From Exophiala sp. HKRS030 (taxonomy: Eukaryota; Ascomycota; Eurotiomycetes; Chaetothyriales; Herpotrichiellaceae), in NCBI GenBank assembly GCA_023897205.1, contig JAHWDD010000006.1:3720001-3784000 (forward strand): DNA of 64,000 bases, written 5' to 3'. Of this stretch, positions 21,769 to 32,831 are shown piece by piece; position 1 is the first letter of the stretch, and every line of letters starts with the position of its first letter. A program made the translations under genes and the position numbers. The notes below the pieces were generated by a model. That model did no database searches and had not been told where the DNA came from. It worked only from the letters and a program-made list of their open reading frames with translations.

Positions 21769-22806
21769 ATGACGTCCACCCACAGCAGCTTACTGTTCGA
21801 GATAGCGACGGCTGCTGCTACATCGATTCAAGCCTCGACGACCGCTACCTTGACTTCAACCTCCTCTAAGCCCGACGAAGAGAACAATGGGGAGTGCAGA
21901 TTACTGGGCTCGTTTGCCATTTTTGTTCAAGGCGCTTTGGGAGCCCTCGCGCTTTTGACTTTGGTGTACAAAAGATGGAGAGAAAGACCGCAACGTCCAC
22001 TGAAAGTCTGGGCATTTGACGTTTCAAAACAGGTTGTTGGGTCAATCCTACTACACCTTGCCAATCTCGTCATGGCCATGTTTTCTGCTGGACAAATCCA
22101 GCAGCATATCGCCAAAACTGCGGCATCGGTCGCTGGTGTGGATGCCGAGGACAAGTATCAGCCTAATCCTTGCTCATGGTATCTGCTCAATTTAGCTATT
22201 GATACCACTCTTGGAATACCGATTCTCATCCTAATCCTCAAGGTCTTGACAATTGGAGCCAGCTACACTCCACTAGCCAGGCCAAAAGAATCCATCGAAT
22301 CTGGACACTACGGTCGCCCACCGAAAGCGACGTGGTGGATGAAACAATGTTTGATCTATTTCCTGGGACTACTAGGGATGAAAGGTTGCGTATTTGTAAT
22401 CTTCCAGTTATGCCCCTGGCTCGGTCGAGTGGGTGACTGGGCACTGCGCTGGACTGAGGGCAACGAAGCGGTACAAATAGCATTCGTCATGTTCATCTTC
22501 CCGTTGATCATGAACGGTATGCAGTACTACATCGTTGATATCTTCATCAAGGAAAAGAGTCCCAAAGAAGGCGAAGATTCACAGGACACTGGTGGGGATC
22601 AGGACGCGGACGAGCAGGGTAGACTTCTCTCCGAGGAAAGGGAACGGGGCAATTCGGTCGATGGTGATGATGAAGCGCTGAAAGGTGATGAGGTACATGA
22701 TCCAAATAAAAATCCGAGCCAGAAGATTGCGCCTTCCAGCATCGACGAAGACGGGGTGCATCCCCAGGGTCGCGGGGCTCGGATGGCCAGAGCAGCCACA
22801 GTCTAA
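21769..22806 (+). CDS. STIMATE/YPL162C-family vacuolar membrane protein
   Basis: A single-exon gene of 345 residues. After a serine/threonine-rich start, CRLLGSFAIFVQGALGALAL (from about residue 43) opens a set of four or five membrane segments; FDVSKQVVGSILLHLANLVM, NPCSWYLLNLAIDTTLGIPI and LQYY-like NGMQYYIVDIFIKE are typical of the family. The C-terminal 80 residues are acidic and low in complexity. Fungal members (yeast YPL162C) are reported at the vacuole, and the animal relative STIMATE acts at ER-plasma membrane contacts in calcium entry. The role in fungi is not established. The ATG lies in the context TGACATG and the frame is intact. Confidence 0.8.
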   Translation: MTSTHSSLLFEIATAAATSIQASTTATLTSTSSKPDEENNGECRLLGSFAIFVQGALGALALLTLVYKRWRERPQRPLKVWAFDVSKQVVGSILLHLANLVMAMFSAGQIQQHIAKTAASVAGVDAEDKYQPNPCSWYLLNLAIDTTLGIPILILILKVLTIGASYTPLARPKESIESGHYGRPPKATWWMKQCLIYFLGLLGMKGCVFVIFQLCPWLGRVGDWALRWTEGNEAVQIAFVMFIFPLIMNGMQYYIVDIFIKEKSPKEGEDSQDTGGDQDADEQGRLLSEERERGNSVDGDDEALKGDEVHDPNKNPSQKIAPSSIDEDGVHPQGRGARMARAATV

Positions 22807-24322
22807 CAAGTCACGCGGAAGAAGAAGCTGTGGAGCAAAGACCACGACTTTGACACCTGTCCCGTGATGACGTTGTTGTCGCCGGGGTTGCGCGATATTT
22901 CTGTAACGAGATACATTGGACTATACTACAGGGAATGATTACTGACATGTTTGGAGTGTCACGTAAGAGTGTGAGAGTAAGATAACCCCGTGTGCCCCGT
23001 CAATCTTTGTGAAAATCTGGGGTAGTTGAGACTTGCCGGCAAAGGGATGCTGTCGGTCCAGCATGTTCGTCTCGTCGCCATTGGGTAGGTAGTCTCATCA
23101 TCATGTACAACGAAAACACCATGTTACACCTCATATGTATGCTTACGTATCAGCGTGGTCTTGTATGAATTTTCCTTGCAAGTTTTCGCGTATGCGAGAT
23201 GTCAATGGCTACTTTGGGGATTCTTTGACAAACATGGTCCCATCTCAAGGGCAGGATCGGCCTCCTGAGCCGACTTTATCCTGTCGTAAGCGGGTGGCAC
23301 TGCAAGGCTAAGAGTTAGTTAGTGAAAAAGATTCTGCGGCGTTCCTGGGGCGACTAGAACCATCAGGGCATAGGTTCGGGCCCCGTGGCCGAGAATGATG
23401 TTTGTGGTAGGTGCCCTGGCGGTATCCAGAGTTAAGGATACGTACTCTTTAGTTGGTTAGGCTCACATACTCCGTAGACGGTGGCCAGGTGGTGGCTTGT
23501 AGTGCCCGTAGAAGGACCTCCCTGATTCTGGAGGACACCGCGGCACCCACCCAGTAGAGGCACCTAGAGGCAATAAATAGTACCCGGTAGGTGCCCGGTA
23601 GATGGCCCACGGTGGCCGTCAGTTCAGCCGTAGCCGCTGGACGGTGTACCTATCGATTTCCACGCGTGACGACCAGAGTGGAGAATGGAGCTGACAGGCT
23701 ATGCCGTTAAGTGATAAGTCGATCCCTAAAAATCCAATTGCGGGGAGACTTTTTCCAACTCGTGCCACCTGAGCCCTGAGCCCTGAGCCCTGCAGGCTAC
23801 GTGCGGTCATTCTTATGCACGCTCGTGCTACACGCTACACAGTTACATAATTGAACTTTCTTAGGTAGCCATGTGATGCAAGAAGCGCAAATTTTACTGT
23901 CGCCATGATGGCCTAAAATGTCTCAATATAAATAAAGGGGCCATCTGGAATTAGTTGCAAAGAGGAAGACGGCCCGGTGCTCGACCTGACCGATCATTTG
24001 CACTTGCACGCTTCATAGTTCCCCTGTCACTCAGTGTTTCAGCCCCAAGTGAGACGCGGGCTTTCTTATCGGACGATAAAGCATCATCGAGTTCACCACG
24101 CACCTACCAAATACAATACCTCTGTCAACTTCTTCTCGCAGAATCTACGTTCATTTGGTCAAGCGTGAGACCTCCAGCTGACTTGTTGCATGAGCACAAC
24201 CCATCTATTCAAATCTCGTTGCTTCGTTTCTTTCACTTTCAATATCAAACTCCTACTGTCTTCCTCAACTTTTTGATACCATTTCTACTCTCAGAACCAA
24301 TACCGCCCTAGACTTCGCCAAC
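22807..24322. other. Long intergenic region upstream of GDH2
   Basis: About 1.5 kb. It holds TACTCCGTA at 23468-23476, three tandem copies of GAGCCCT at 23771-23791, and several GGTAGGTGCC-like stretches near 23400-23600. The last 380 bases lie after a TATA box and form a long leader for GDH2. No gene is supported. Confidence 0.55.
23927..23934 (+). promoter_or_regulatory. TATA box of GDH2
   Basis: TATAAATA lies about 390 bases before the GDH2 ATG. The downstream stretch is pyrimidine rich, as expected for a long fungal leader. Confidence 0.5.
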
Positions 24323-27300
24323 ATGGTCACTCCGGCCACAAACGGCGAGCAGCCGCTCAATCCTGCAAAACATAAACTGGTCGAACAGGTCATCAGAACT
24401 CCTGGTAGACAACCCTCGCCTCAACCCACTTTGCTCGGAGTTCCAGGTGCCTCTCAATCCAACCAGTCCCTTCACCGCATTCTGTCCGACCACAGTTCCG
24501 GTTATGTCGCTCCCAAGTTTGAGGGCAAGAAGACCCAAATGGAAGAAGGCAAGTTCTCTAGAATTCCAACAGATCTTGCATAGCTAACTCGACCGCAGTC
24601 ATGGACATCATCGAAGAGAAAGGCTTCCTCCCCACCGAGTTCGTGGCTTCGGAAACAGAGTGGTTCTACAACGCTCTGGGAATTGACGACATGTACTTTT
24701 CAACCGAGACACCAGAGGCCGTCGCCGCCAACATTCTCTCACTCTATGCCGCAAAGTTAGCCGCTTTTGCTCGGGATGACAAGAAGTTGGAAATTCGATT
24801 GGCAAAGGAGGCTGCAGATCATGCTGTCTATATCGACACGAGTGCTCCTGGCATCAGTGTCATTGACGGTCCAAGATATGAGCAGAGAATCGACGAAAAA
24901 TACATTGACGGATCTACACCTGAACGCAGCTACCGAGTCGAGTCCTTCAGATCGACGAATGCCCTTCCAGAGAACCCCGGCCAATCCCTCCGCTGCTATT
25001 TCATCTACCAGTGCAACTTCAGAGACAATAATCCCAAACCAGACGAAACCGATCTGAACATCATTGGAGAAAAGACTTTCCTGCAGAAAGCCACCCCCAA
25101 CACCAAAGCTGTCTATCAAGAGATTATCAACTATGCCGTTCAGCGGACTGGCCCTGTCATTGAGATGTTTGACATGGAAGGCACACGCGAAAAGCGCTTG
25201 GTCATCGCATACCGACAAGGATCGGCAATGGGAGTCTTCAGTGCTTTGTCTGATCTGTACCACTATTATGGTGTCACCAGCTCGCGAAAGTACGTCGAGC
25301 AGTTCTCCAATGGTATCACCGTGATTTCCCTCTACCTCAAGCCGGCCACAACCGACATCTCTCGCTTCCCACCTATCGAAGCAGCAATTCATCAAATCAT
25401 CAAAGAAGTCTCATTACTCTTCTGTATACCTCACAATAAACTTCAGGGACAATTTGCTAGCGGCAATCTTAGTTTGCAAGAGAGTATCTATGCTCATTGC
25501 GTTCACATCTTTGTGCAACAATTCTTGAACCGATTGGGTTCTGAATATACCTCGCTCGTCGCAGCTTTGAAAGGTGACAGCAACACCAATGCCGAGTTAC
25601 TTTCAAAGATCAAGAAGCGTCTCCGGACTGAAACCTTCACGTCGGAGTACATTCTGGAAATCATCAACAAATATCCAGAACTCATTCGATCGCTGTATCT
25701 TTCATTCGCCAATAGCCACTATGTGCAAACTCGTGGTGATCAGGACGATTTCATCCCAACGCTCAGTTACCTACGCCTCGACATTAACAAGGTTGTTGAT
25801 GATAATAGTTTGGCTGAAATCATCTCAAGAACCACCACAAATCAGCATGATGAAATGGTCATGCAATACTTCTTGATTTTCAACAAGGCTGTCCTCAAAA
25901 CCAATTTCTATACTCCCACCAAAGTGGCTCTAAGTTTTAGACTCAAGCCAAATACGGACTTCCTGCCAGAACACGAGTATCCTCAACCTCTATATGGTAT
26001 GTTCCTCGTGATCGGCTCTGAGTTCAGAGGTTTCCATCTCCGCTTCCGAGACATCGCCCGTGGTGGCATCCGTATTGTGAAATCTCGCAATAGAGAGATG
26101 TATAACATCAACGCAAGAACTCAATTTGACGAGAACTACAATCTTGCCAACACCCAACAGCGAAAGAACAAAGACATCCCTGAAGGCGGATCCAAGGGTG
26201 TCATTTTGCTCGATTACAATCATCAAGAGAAGGCTCGCGTTGCTTTTGAGAAATATATCGACAGTATTATGGATCTCCTTCTTCCTCCAACCTCGCCAGG
26301 AATCAAAGACCCAATTGTTGATCTTCATGGTCAGCCTGAAATCCTCTTCATGGGTCCCGATGAAAACACTGCAAATCTTGTCAACTGGGCTACAGAACAC
26401 GCACGAGTTCGAGGTGCGCCATGGTGGAAGTCGTTCTTCACTGGCAAGAGCCCCACTCTCGGTGGTATTCCCCACGACACGTACGGTATGACGACTCTTT
26501 CCGTCCGAGAATACGTCAATGGAATCTATCGCAAGTTGAATCTCGACCCTAGCAAGATTCGAAAACTCCAGACTGGTGGACCCGATGGCGATCTTGGATC
26601 GAATGAGATCCTCCTTTCCAATGAAAAGTACGTTGCCATCGTCGATGGTGCCGGTGTGCTTGTCGATCCTGCGGGTCTCGACCATGATGAACTTGTTCGT
26701 TTGGCCAAGAAGCGTGTGATGATTAGTGAATATGATATTTCCAAGCTTTCTAGCCAGGGATACCGTGTTCTTGTGGAAGAATCCAACATCACTCTTCCAT
26801 CCGGTGAAAAGGTCAACAACGGCATGTCGTTCCGAAACACATTCCATCTTCGCGATGGCTCTGACTACGACACGTTCGTGCCTTGTGGCGGTCGACCTGA
26901 ATCAATCGATCTCTCGACCGTAGGCAAATTGATTGTCGATGGCAAATCTACTATCCCCTACATTGTCGAAGGCGCCAATCTCTTCATCACTCAAGATGCC
27001 AAGCTCCGCCTTGAAAAAGCAGGATGTATAGTATACAAGGATGCTTCGGCCAACAAGGGTGGTGTGACTTCATCTTCTCTCGAAGTTCTGGCTAGCTTGT
27101 CGTTTGATGACCAGGGCTTCATCGAGAATATGTGCAATGGTGCTGACGGCTCTGCCCCTGCATTCTACAAATCGTACGTCAAAGAGGTTCAGGAAACTAT
27201 CCAGCGAAATGCCCGTCTCGAATTCGAAGCCATCTGGCGCGAGAACGAAAAGACCGGTGTTCCACGTTCGCAACTCTCGGACCAACTCTCCCTAGCCATC

Positions 27301-27569
27301 ACCAAACTCGACGAGGAATTGCAGAACTTCTCTGAACTCTGGACAATGAGTCTCTGCGTCTTGCCGTCTTCAAAGAAGCCCTACCGCAGACTCTTCAGGC
27401 TAAGGTCGGCTTGAACAAGATCCTCGAACGTGTGCCTGAGAATTACCTCAAGGCCATCTTCGGTAGTTACATGGCCAGTCGCTTCGTCTATGAGTACGGC
27501 GCCACTCCAAGTCAGTTCGCTTTCTTCGATTTCATGCGCAAGAGATTGGCCGGCGCCATCACAAAATGA
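24323..27569 (+). CDS. GDH2: NAD-specific glutamate dehydrogenase (Gdh2), frame broken near the end
   Basis: Exon 1 is 24323-24548, exon 2 starts at 24599. The intron has a GC donor. Across the splice the protein reads MEEVMDIIEEKGFLP, a conserved stretch. The large NAD-dependent enzyme oxidatively deaminates glutamate to 2-oxoglutarate and ammonia. Visible hallmarks are the glycine-rich PEGGSKGVILLDYN, with the catalytic-region lysine, near 26180-26220, GPDENTANLVNWATEHA near 26360, and YIVEGANLFIT near 26970. At 27341 the frame changes: ELWTMSL would read ELWDNESLRLAVFKEALP if TGG were followed by one more G. The continuing frame then runs through LPEN-like VPENYLKAIFGSYMASRFVY to the stop at 27567-27569, giving about 1,065 residues. 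Confidence 0.92.
24549..24598 (+). other. GC-AG intron of GDH2
   Basis: The donor is GCAAGT, the branch is GCTAACTC and the end is CCGCAG, for a length of 50 bases. No GT donor nearby gives a conserved join. The join made by this donor restores MEEVMDII, in phase 1. Confidence 0.85.
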
Positions 27570-28264
27570 GATCTGCAAGGTGATCTAATTGTGGAGGGCG
27601 CCTTGCACGGTCGGTGATACCATGACACAATCTGATTGAACGGAATGGGCAAAAGACACCGGCAGTGTACCCGGGTACCTTGGAGTTTCCCACTTTCTCC
27701 TCGTTTATTTTTTGCCCTTTTTTCAACCACGTCTTTTATCTTATTTGTACAGTACATGACTCTTGCATTGGAACATGAGGAAAATCTTGAGGATTTGAAT
27801 CTCCTCAAGCAGAGAAAAGGTCAGGCGACGCCTCTGCGGTTTTGGTGGTGTTGATTGTTTGAATTGCCGGAGTAAAGCTTGGGAAATCCTGACTACACAG
27901 GACATGATGATGAGCGGTTGGCCGGGTCGGCTTTTGGCGTATCGAGGAAAGAAAAAGCACCTTCGAAAGAGGGAAAAAAAATTTAGAAGCGCATTCACGG
28001 ATTGAGTCGCTGCATTCGACTAGAAAAGTATCCGAGCCAAAACCATGGGATGTCATGTCATGATATTACTACTTTCTACTAAAATCATGGCCTTTTTCTT
28101 GATTACCTGTGGATCTCATGCGTGATAATCAATCAATACATCGTGATTGCGCATAGATTCTAGAAAGTGAACAACAACAGTAGTACTTGATTAGATGAAA
28201 ACCCAAACCAAACGTTCCGTGAAACAGAACACATACAGCCTAAACTTCGATGACCGAGCATCCT
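27570..28264. other. Intergenic region between convergent GDH2 and DUF2011 gene
   Basis: About 0.7 kb of 3' flank for both genes, A/T-rich in part, with a run of nine A at 27975-27983. No gene is supported. Confidence 0.5.
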
Positions 28265-29409
28265 TTACTCTGAACCGTCAAACACCGCTGCGTTTCCCTC
28301 TTCCATAGACCCAACACTAGCCCCCAGCCCGGCGTCGGCGTTCTTCTTCCTCTTCTCCCTCTCCTTGCGCTTGACCTTCTTCTCGCGATTCCGGCGCGTC
28401 CGCTTCTCCCTCTCGGCCGCTTCGGCCGCTTGCGCCTGTACGGCTTCTGACGCCTTAATCGCCAACCGACGGCGCAGAACGATCCGTCGTTTCTTCGACG
28501 GGCGTGGGCGCGCATGCGCATGCGCATGTCGAGCAAATCGGGGTAATTGTCGAGAGTCGGATGTGGACTTGAGCCTGGTCGAGGTCTGGGCTGCTTTATG
28601 TGTTGTTGTGGGTTTAGTGATGGTGGTGCTGGTGCTGGTGGCGGTTGGTTTGCCGGTTTGACGCTGATCACGCGCCAGGGAAGCGCCGTGCCGGGCCATT
28701 TGGTCGTCGTCGACATGGTCAGGATGTCTGTCGAGGAGACGGCGATGTTGGCGTATTGCGATTTACGGCTGGTGATGGTCGACGGCGGCAGAGACGAGGT
28801 GAAGTAGTGGGAATCCGGCCGGTGAGGACGTAGGAAGGTGGTTTTCTCTAGGGGGATAGAGTCTGCGAGTGCGAGGGCTGATGTGCTGGGTGGTGGTGTG
28901 GGTGAGAGGCGGATGGTGTGGTCGAGAGTATGAGTTTTGAGAGAGGACTCGCCGTTGGCTGTCTTGGTGTTTAGACTCGATGGTTGAGGTTTGGGGTGCG
29001 ATGTGAAAAGACGGAATTGATATGTTGTTTCTGATTGGTTCACATCGTCGTCTGCTTCGCCGAGACTTGGGTTTGGTCTTGCTGGTGCTTGATCGTGATC
29101 GGGTCCGGTAGTTGAAGTCGATTGATGAATGGCTTGGGTCGTTGATGGTGGTGTGACAAAGTCATATTGGAAGCCATAGTCCACCCTGGGCTCCCGAGTG
29201 TTGACATCTATGTCAGAGGTAGCTCTCGACTCCGCGTCAGACGCATCGGAAGAATCATGATATCTTATGATCTCTGTCCGCTTGACCCTTTGATTCAACG
29301 AGTCTTAGAAAAAGTGTTTTTTACATGGGTTTGGAGGTCTTGTGTGGAAACCCACGGACCGTTGTGAGTAGAGAGACACTCACCTCTTGGCATTTGGGAC
29401 TTCAAACAT
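28265..29409 (-). CDS. DUF2011-family protein, frame broken once
   Basis: Exon 1 is 29409-29384 (MFEVPNAK plus two bases), and exon 2 is 29287-28265, with a 96-base intron (GTGAGT...CAAAG). The protein begins MFEVPNAKRVKRTEI. The middle has YQFRLFTS, RPHRPDSHYF and KWPGTALPWRVISV, and the end is strongly basic (KKRRIVLRRRL, then EKRTRRNREKKVKRKEREK). This plan matches the fungal DUF2011 family, of unknown function, perhaps nucleolar from its basic tail. The front and the basic tail are in different frames. One missing base joins them and gives 349 residues; a likely place is the run of four G at 28540-28543, but the low-complexity stretch between 28690 and 28510 does not fix it. The unbroken front frame runs on to 28240 as arginine-rich sequence. 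Confidence 0.75.
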
Positions 29410-30506
29410 GTTGCTGTGCTGCTACATGCAACAAACTCCCTTGTATATGGCTGGTGAGCTAGCGTCGACATCGACAGTCAAAGGAGCACAATGAGGCATC
29501 GTAGATTTTGGTAGGGCTGGTAAGGCTAGTTTTCTTTAGAGTCGACGTGATTGGTGGGGACTTTGGAGTGGGTCCGATATGGGCTGTAGTGGCTATAGCA
29601 GCCTAAAAATGCTAGTCTGAAAGCATGGCAGAGTCGACGAGATCCAGCAGCGATGATCCTCGAATGCCACGTTGTATGGAGGAGCTTGAAGATCGGATTC
29701 CTGGGATGCTGGATCTGAACTTCACGGACGATCTATCGATCCATAGTGGCTCACCACAACTGGAAATGTCTGATGAAGAGGTAGACATCTATGGCTTTAT
29801 GGCTTCATGCCTTTAGGCTCTCAAGATGTCAACTTTGAAGCTTCCGGGTGGCTCAGACAAGAAATCTGTACACTCGGTACTTTCTGCCGTTGGTGTTGCA
29901 GCTTGCAGGCTATCGTGAGGGTGAGGTGTCTACCGAGTACTTCAGTCTAGGCACCGAAGTCCCAGATGGCAGGTACCATCTAGTACTGATAACGTGGCAA
30001 GGTACCTAAATACCCTTCTTTGGGGCTTGGAAAAGAGGTCTTCCGGGCGTAACAACGTCCCCAGTGATCCCCCCACTTCTTCCTTCCCGTCCCCCGAGCA
30101 CCCTCCTGCGGCCCCTCCCATTCAACCGCTTTTCCACCAATCTTAGCTTGCAAATCATGCAGGTGATATGCATTCCAGCTTCACTTTCACTGCAGCTTCA
30201 TCAAAACCCACGATTACCCTCATGTCAATCAAGCTGTGGTGGCTGGCCGCTAACACACCTTAGCACCCTCCCCCTTACCCATGCACACCATGGTGCTCAC
30301 ATTGAACTTCATGTTGGACCTCACGTGGGAACTCACTGCTCCTGCTTCCCACTGCCGCATTGAGGCGCAGCCTCGTGTGACTACAGACATGGCCTTTCGA
30401 CTACCACCACCACCTCCTCTCCCTCCCTTCTGTCTTTGATTACCTTCACTTCATCGCAACGAGTCACAGACACCAATACAGCCATTCTCACCTACTCACT
30501 CCGATC
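29410..30506. other. Intergenic region between divergent genes, with a short ORF
   Basis: About 1.1 kb between DUF2011 (-) and the 541-residue gene (+). An ATG at 29625 opens 63 codons (MAESTRSSSDDPRMPRCMEE...), acidic and serine rich, ending at 29816. It has no family and no TATA box, so it is noted only. The last 450 bases are pyrimidine rich and serve as leader of the next gene. Confidence 0.45.
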
Positions 30507-32196
30507 ATGTCTGGAGTTGGTGAGGTTCTCGCCATCGTCAGTTGCGTCGCGGGGCTTATCCAAGCCTACGATGCGGGTAGCCGCATTGTGAAACAGATCA
30601 AGCAACGACGACAAGCACACGGAGCACTCCCTCCTTCAGACCTCCTGGAAGAATCCATAGAGAAAGGTCGGACAGAGATCATCCAGCTAGTAAAAGATGG
30701 AAATAAACGATTTGGGCCCAGTTTCGAAGAAGGCGATAGTGAGTCATCTCCAAACTTTCTACCGCACCCAATGTCGCAGACCCCTACTGACATTCCTCGC
30801 AGCAATCGCCCAGATGGCCCTTATGAGGGTCACTATCGCCACCCAGCAAGCTCTATTGACCGGCCTGACTCAAGCTCGGGAGGACGATGGAATCATTGAC
30901 TTTGACGACTGTATCGACACCTCAGATAAAGGCCGCAATGAAGCCTTACTTGCCCTTCATGCGCTATTTCAGCGTAAACTCGAGGAGGACATGCAAAGGA
31001 AGAAGAATTTGGCCGAACATACGCAACAAACAGGATCCTTACAACGAGAATCCAGACCACCTCCATATCAATCCACTTCTCAGACATCAAACGATACTCA
31101 ATACCCAGCTTCAACGGCTGCTCAGAGTTCCGATGCGGGCATAGTGCCTAATCCCAAGGTGAAGAAATCAAAGACCTTCTCCGAGGTTGTTTTTCGCAGA
31201 AAACCAAGCAATGAACATTCTCAACCACCTTCCGTGTCTGATGCCAGCACCTTGCTGCCTACACCCCAGACTTCGCCTCGACACTCGCAACAGGAAATTG
31301 CTCCTCTGCAGAAGGTTAGCCGACGAAACACCAACAATTCCATCATGTCCAATGCAACTTGGTCGAGTGGTTCGAGCGGAACGTCGGATGCAACTGCTGG
31401 TCGACCAAGCTCGATAGGCCGGCCAAGCAGCATCGTCTCCAAAACCGCTCCGATCGATCGTCGCAATACTACCATGTCCACGATCTCCACCATGTCTTCC
31501 ATGTCTGGCATGACCGCTGTTTCGGCTGTGTCGTCAATGTCCAACATGACAACCGCTTCGACTCTGATTACGAAATATGGTGGATGTTGCAAATACGCGT
31601 ACGAACTTCGTGATGGCAACGTCAAAAAGGGCCTCATGCTCCAAATGGTCGGTCATTATGGCGGCGGTGGTGGCGTGTATGTATGCTACAGCGTCAAGTG
31701 TAAATTCTCTGGACCTGCTTTGTACGACAGGAAAGTCTACAGGATAAATGACAAGATTTACACGTCACCAGAAGGCATCAGATATCGTTGGATGTTCTTG
31801 GCCAAATCTCATGTCCAGCAACCGGACACTCGATATTCCTCCTATCGATGTCTGCCATGTTTACTCTCAAAGGACGATTCCGCCATTTATCACGATCAGC
31901 CAAGTCTTTTCGATCATCTGGCTGATCATCAGGGGACGACGTCTGGCAACACTGTATTTGATGGCAGGTTGAAATTTACAAACAATGGCGCCGAACCCTG
32001 TTATGATAACGATTATGACCTTGAGTTCCCAGAGCCTGTTCCAGCTCCGCCAGAGGAACCCATGGACAAGGAGATTGCTGTGGTGGTTTCAGCGACAGTA
32101 CCCTTAGAGCGAAGCAAGCACGAAGAGGCTCGACCGCCTCCTTCACGAGACTTATATGCATATGATGAACAACCCGATGACAACCCATGGGCATGA
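30507..32196 (+). CDS. Conserved fungal protein of unknown function, 541 residues
   Basis: Two exons: 30507-30738 and 30803-32196, with a 64-base intron (GTGAGT...CTCGCAG). The N-terminus, MSGVGEVLAIVSCVAGLIQA then YDAGSRIVKQIKQRR, resembles the helical domain found at the start of many fungal NACHT/NB-ARC and ankyrin proteins. A low-complexity middle follows, with the doublet GRPSSIGRPSSI and a tract made of Met, Ser and Thr (about residues 305-340). The C-terminal third is globular and cysteine rich (GGCCKYAYELRDGNVKKGL, YVCYSVKCKF, YRCLPCLL) and may bind zinc. No enzymatic motif is seen. The function is unknown; a signalling or stress-related role would be guesswork. The frame is intact. 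Confidence 0.75.
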
Positions 32197-32831
32197 CGGG
32201 AGGATGATTTGTCCTCCCGGGCTTTGTTGAGACAGATTTAGGTATACAGCTACGAGTTGATATAGCGAGAATTACTTTCGCAGGTGCCTGTAAAGGACAT
32301 GATTGCACCTGCTCCAATGCTTACGACTTCTATAATCCCAAGGTATCGTCAAGGTTCGCTGAAAAGATGCTAGCCTTGTGTTCCACTCTCAATCTCCACC
32401 GTAGCTCGCCGAGACGAACACATGTGTATAGATGGCGCAATGCCGTTGGTTCAATGGCGGGAAATCTTCGGATCAACTTAGTTCCGAATTGTTCTGAGAC
32501 TTTTGCTTTCAACAAAGAGAGCCTCGTCAATTTCACGATCAGAAGATCAAATTTAAGGATTTCTACTTAGATAGCAATATCTGACAAACTACAAGGGTGA
32601 ACAGACCGCTCGACCCAAGTTCTCTCTTCTACAAACCGCTTGCCCGTTCACCACATATTAATTGAAAATCGCAATCAGATACGCAATAGTGGGGCATTGC
32701 GGGATTCCGATTAAAAATCTCAAGGGACGCTTCCGAGTTCGCGGTTCAGAAACATCGATATATTCAACAAGTCAAAAACTTCAGGATCAACGCCGTCGTG
32801 AACCCCTGACCAAGCCCAGGCATTCTCAGTC
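32197..32831. other. Intergenic region between the 541-residue gene and MTA phosphorylase
   Basis: About 0.6 kb, 3' flank of one gene and promoter of the next. No ORF, repeat or clear TATA box is supported. Confidence 0.5.

Noticed and set aside
28365..28833. Open frames opposite the DUF2011 gene
   Set aside because: They are antisense shadows of a basic, low-complexity coding stretch.
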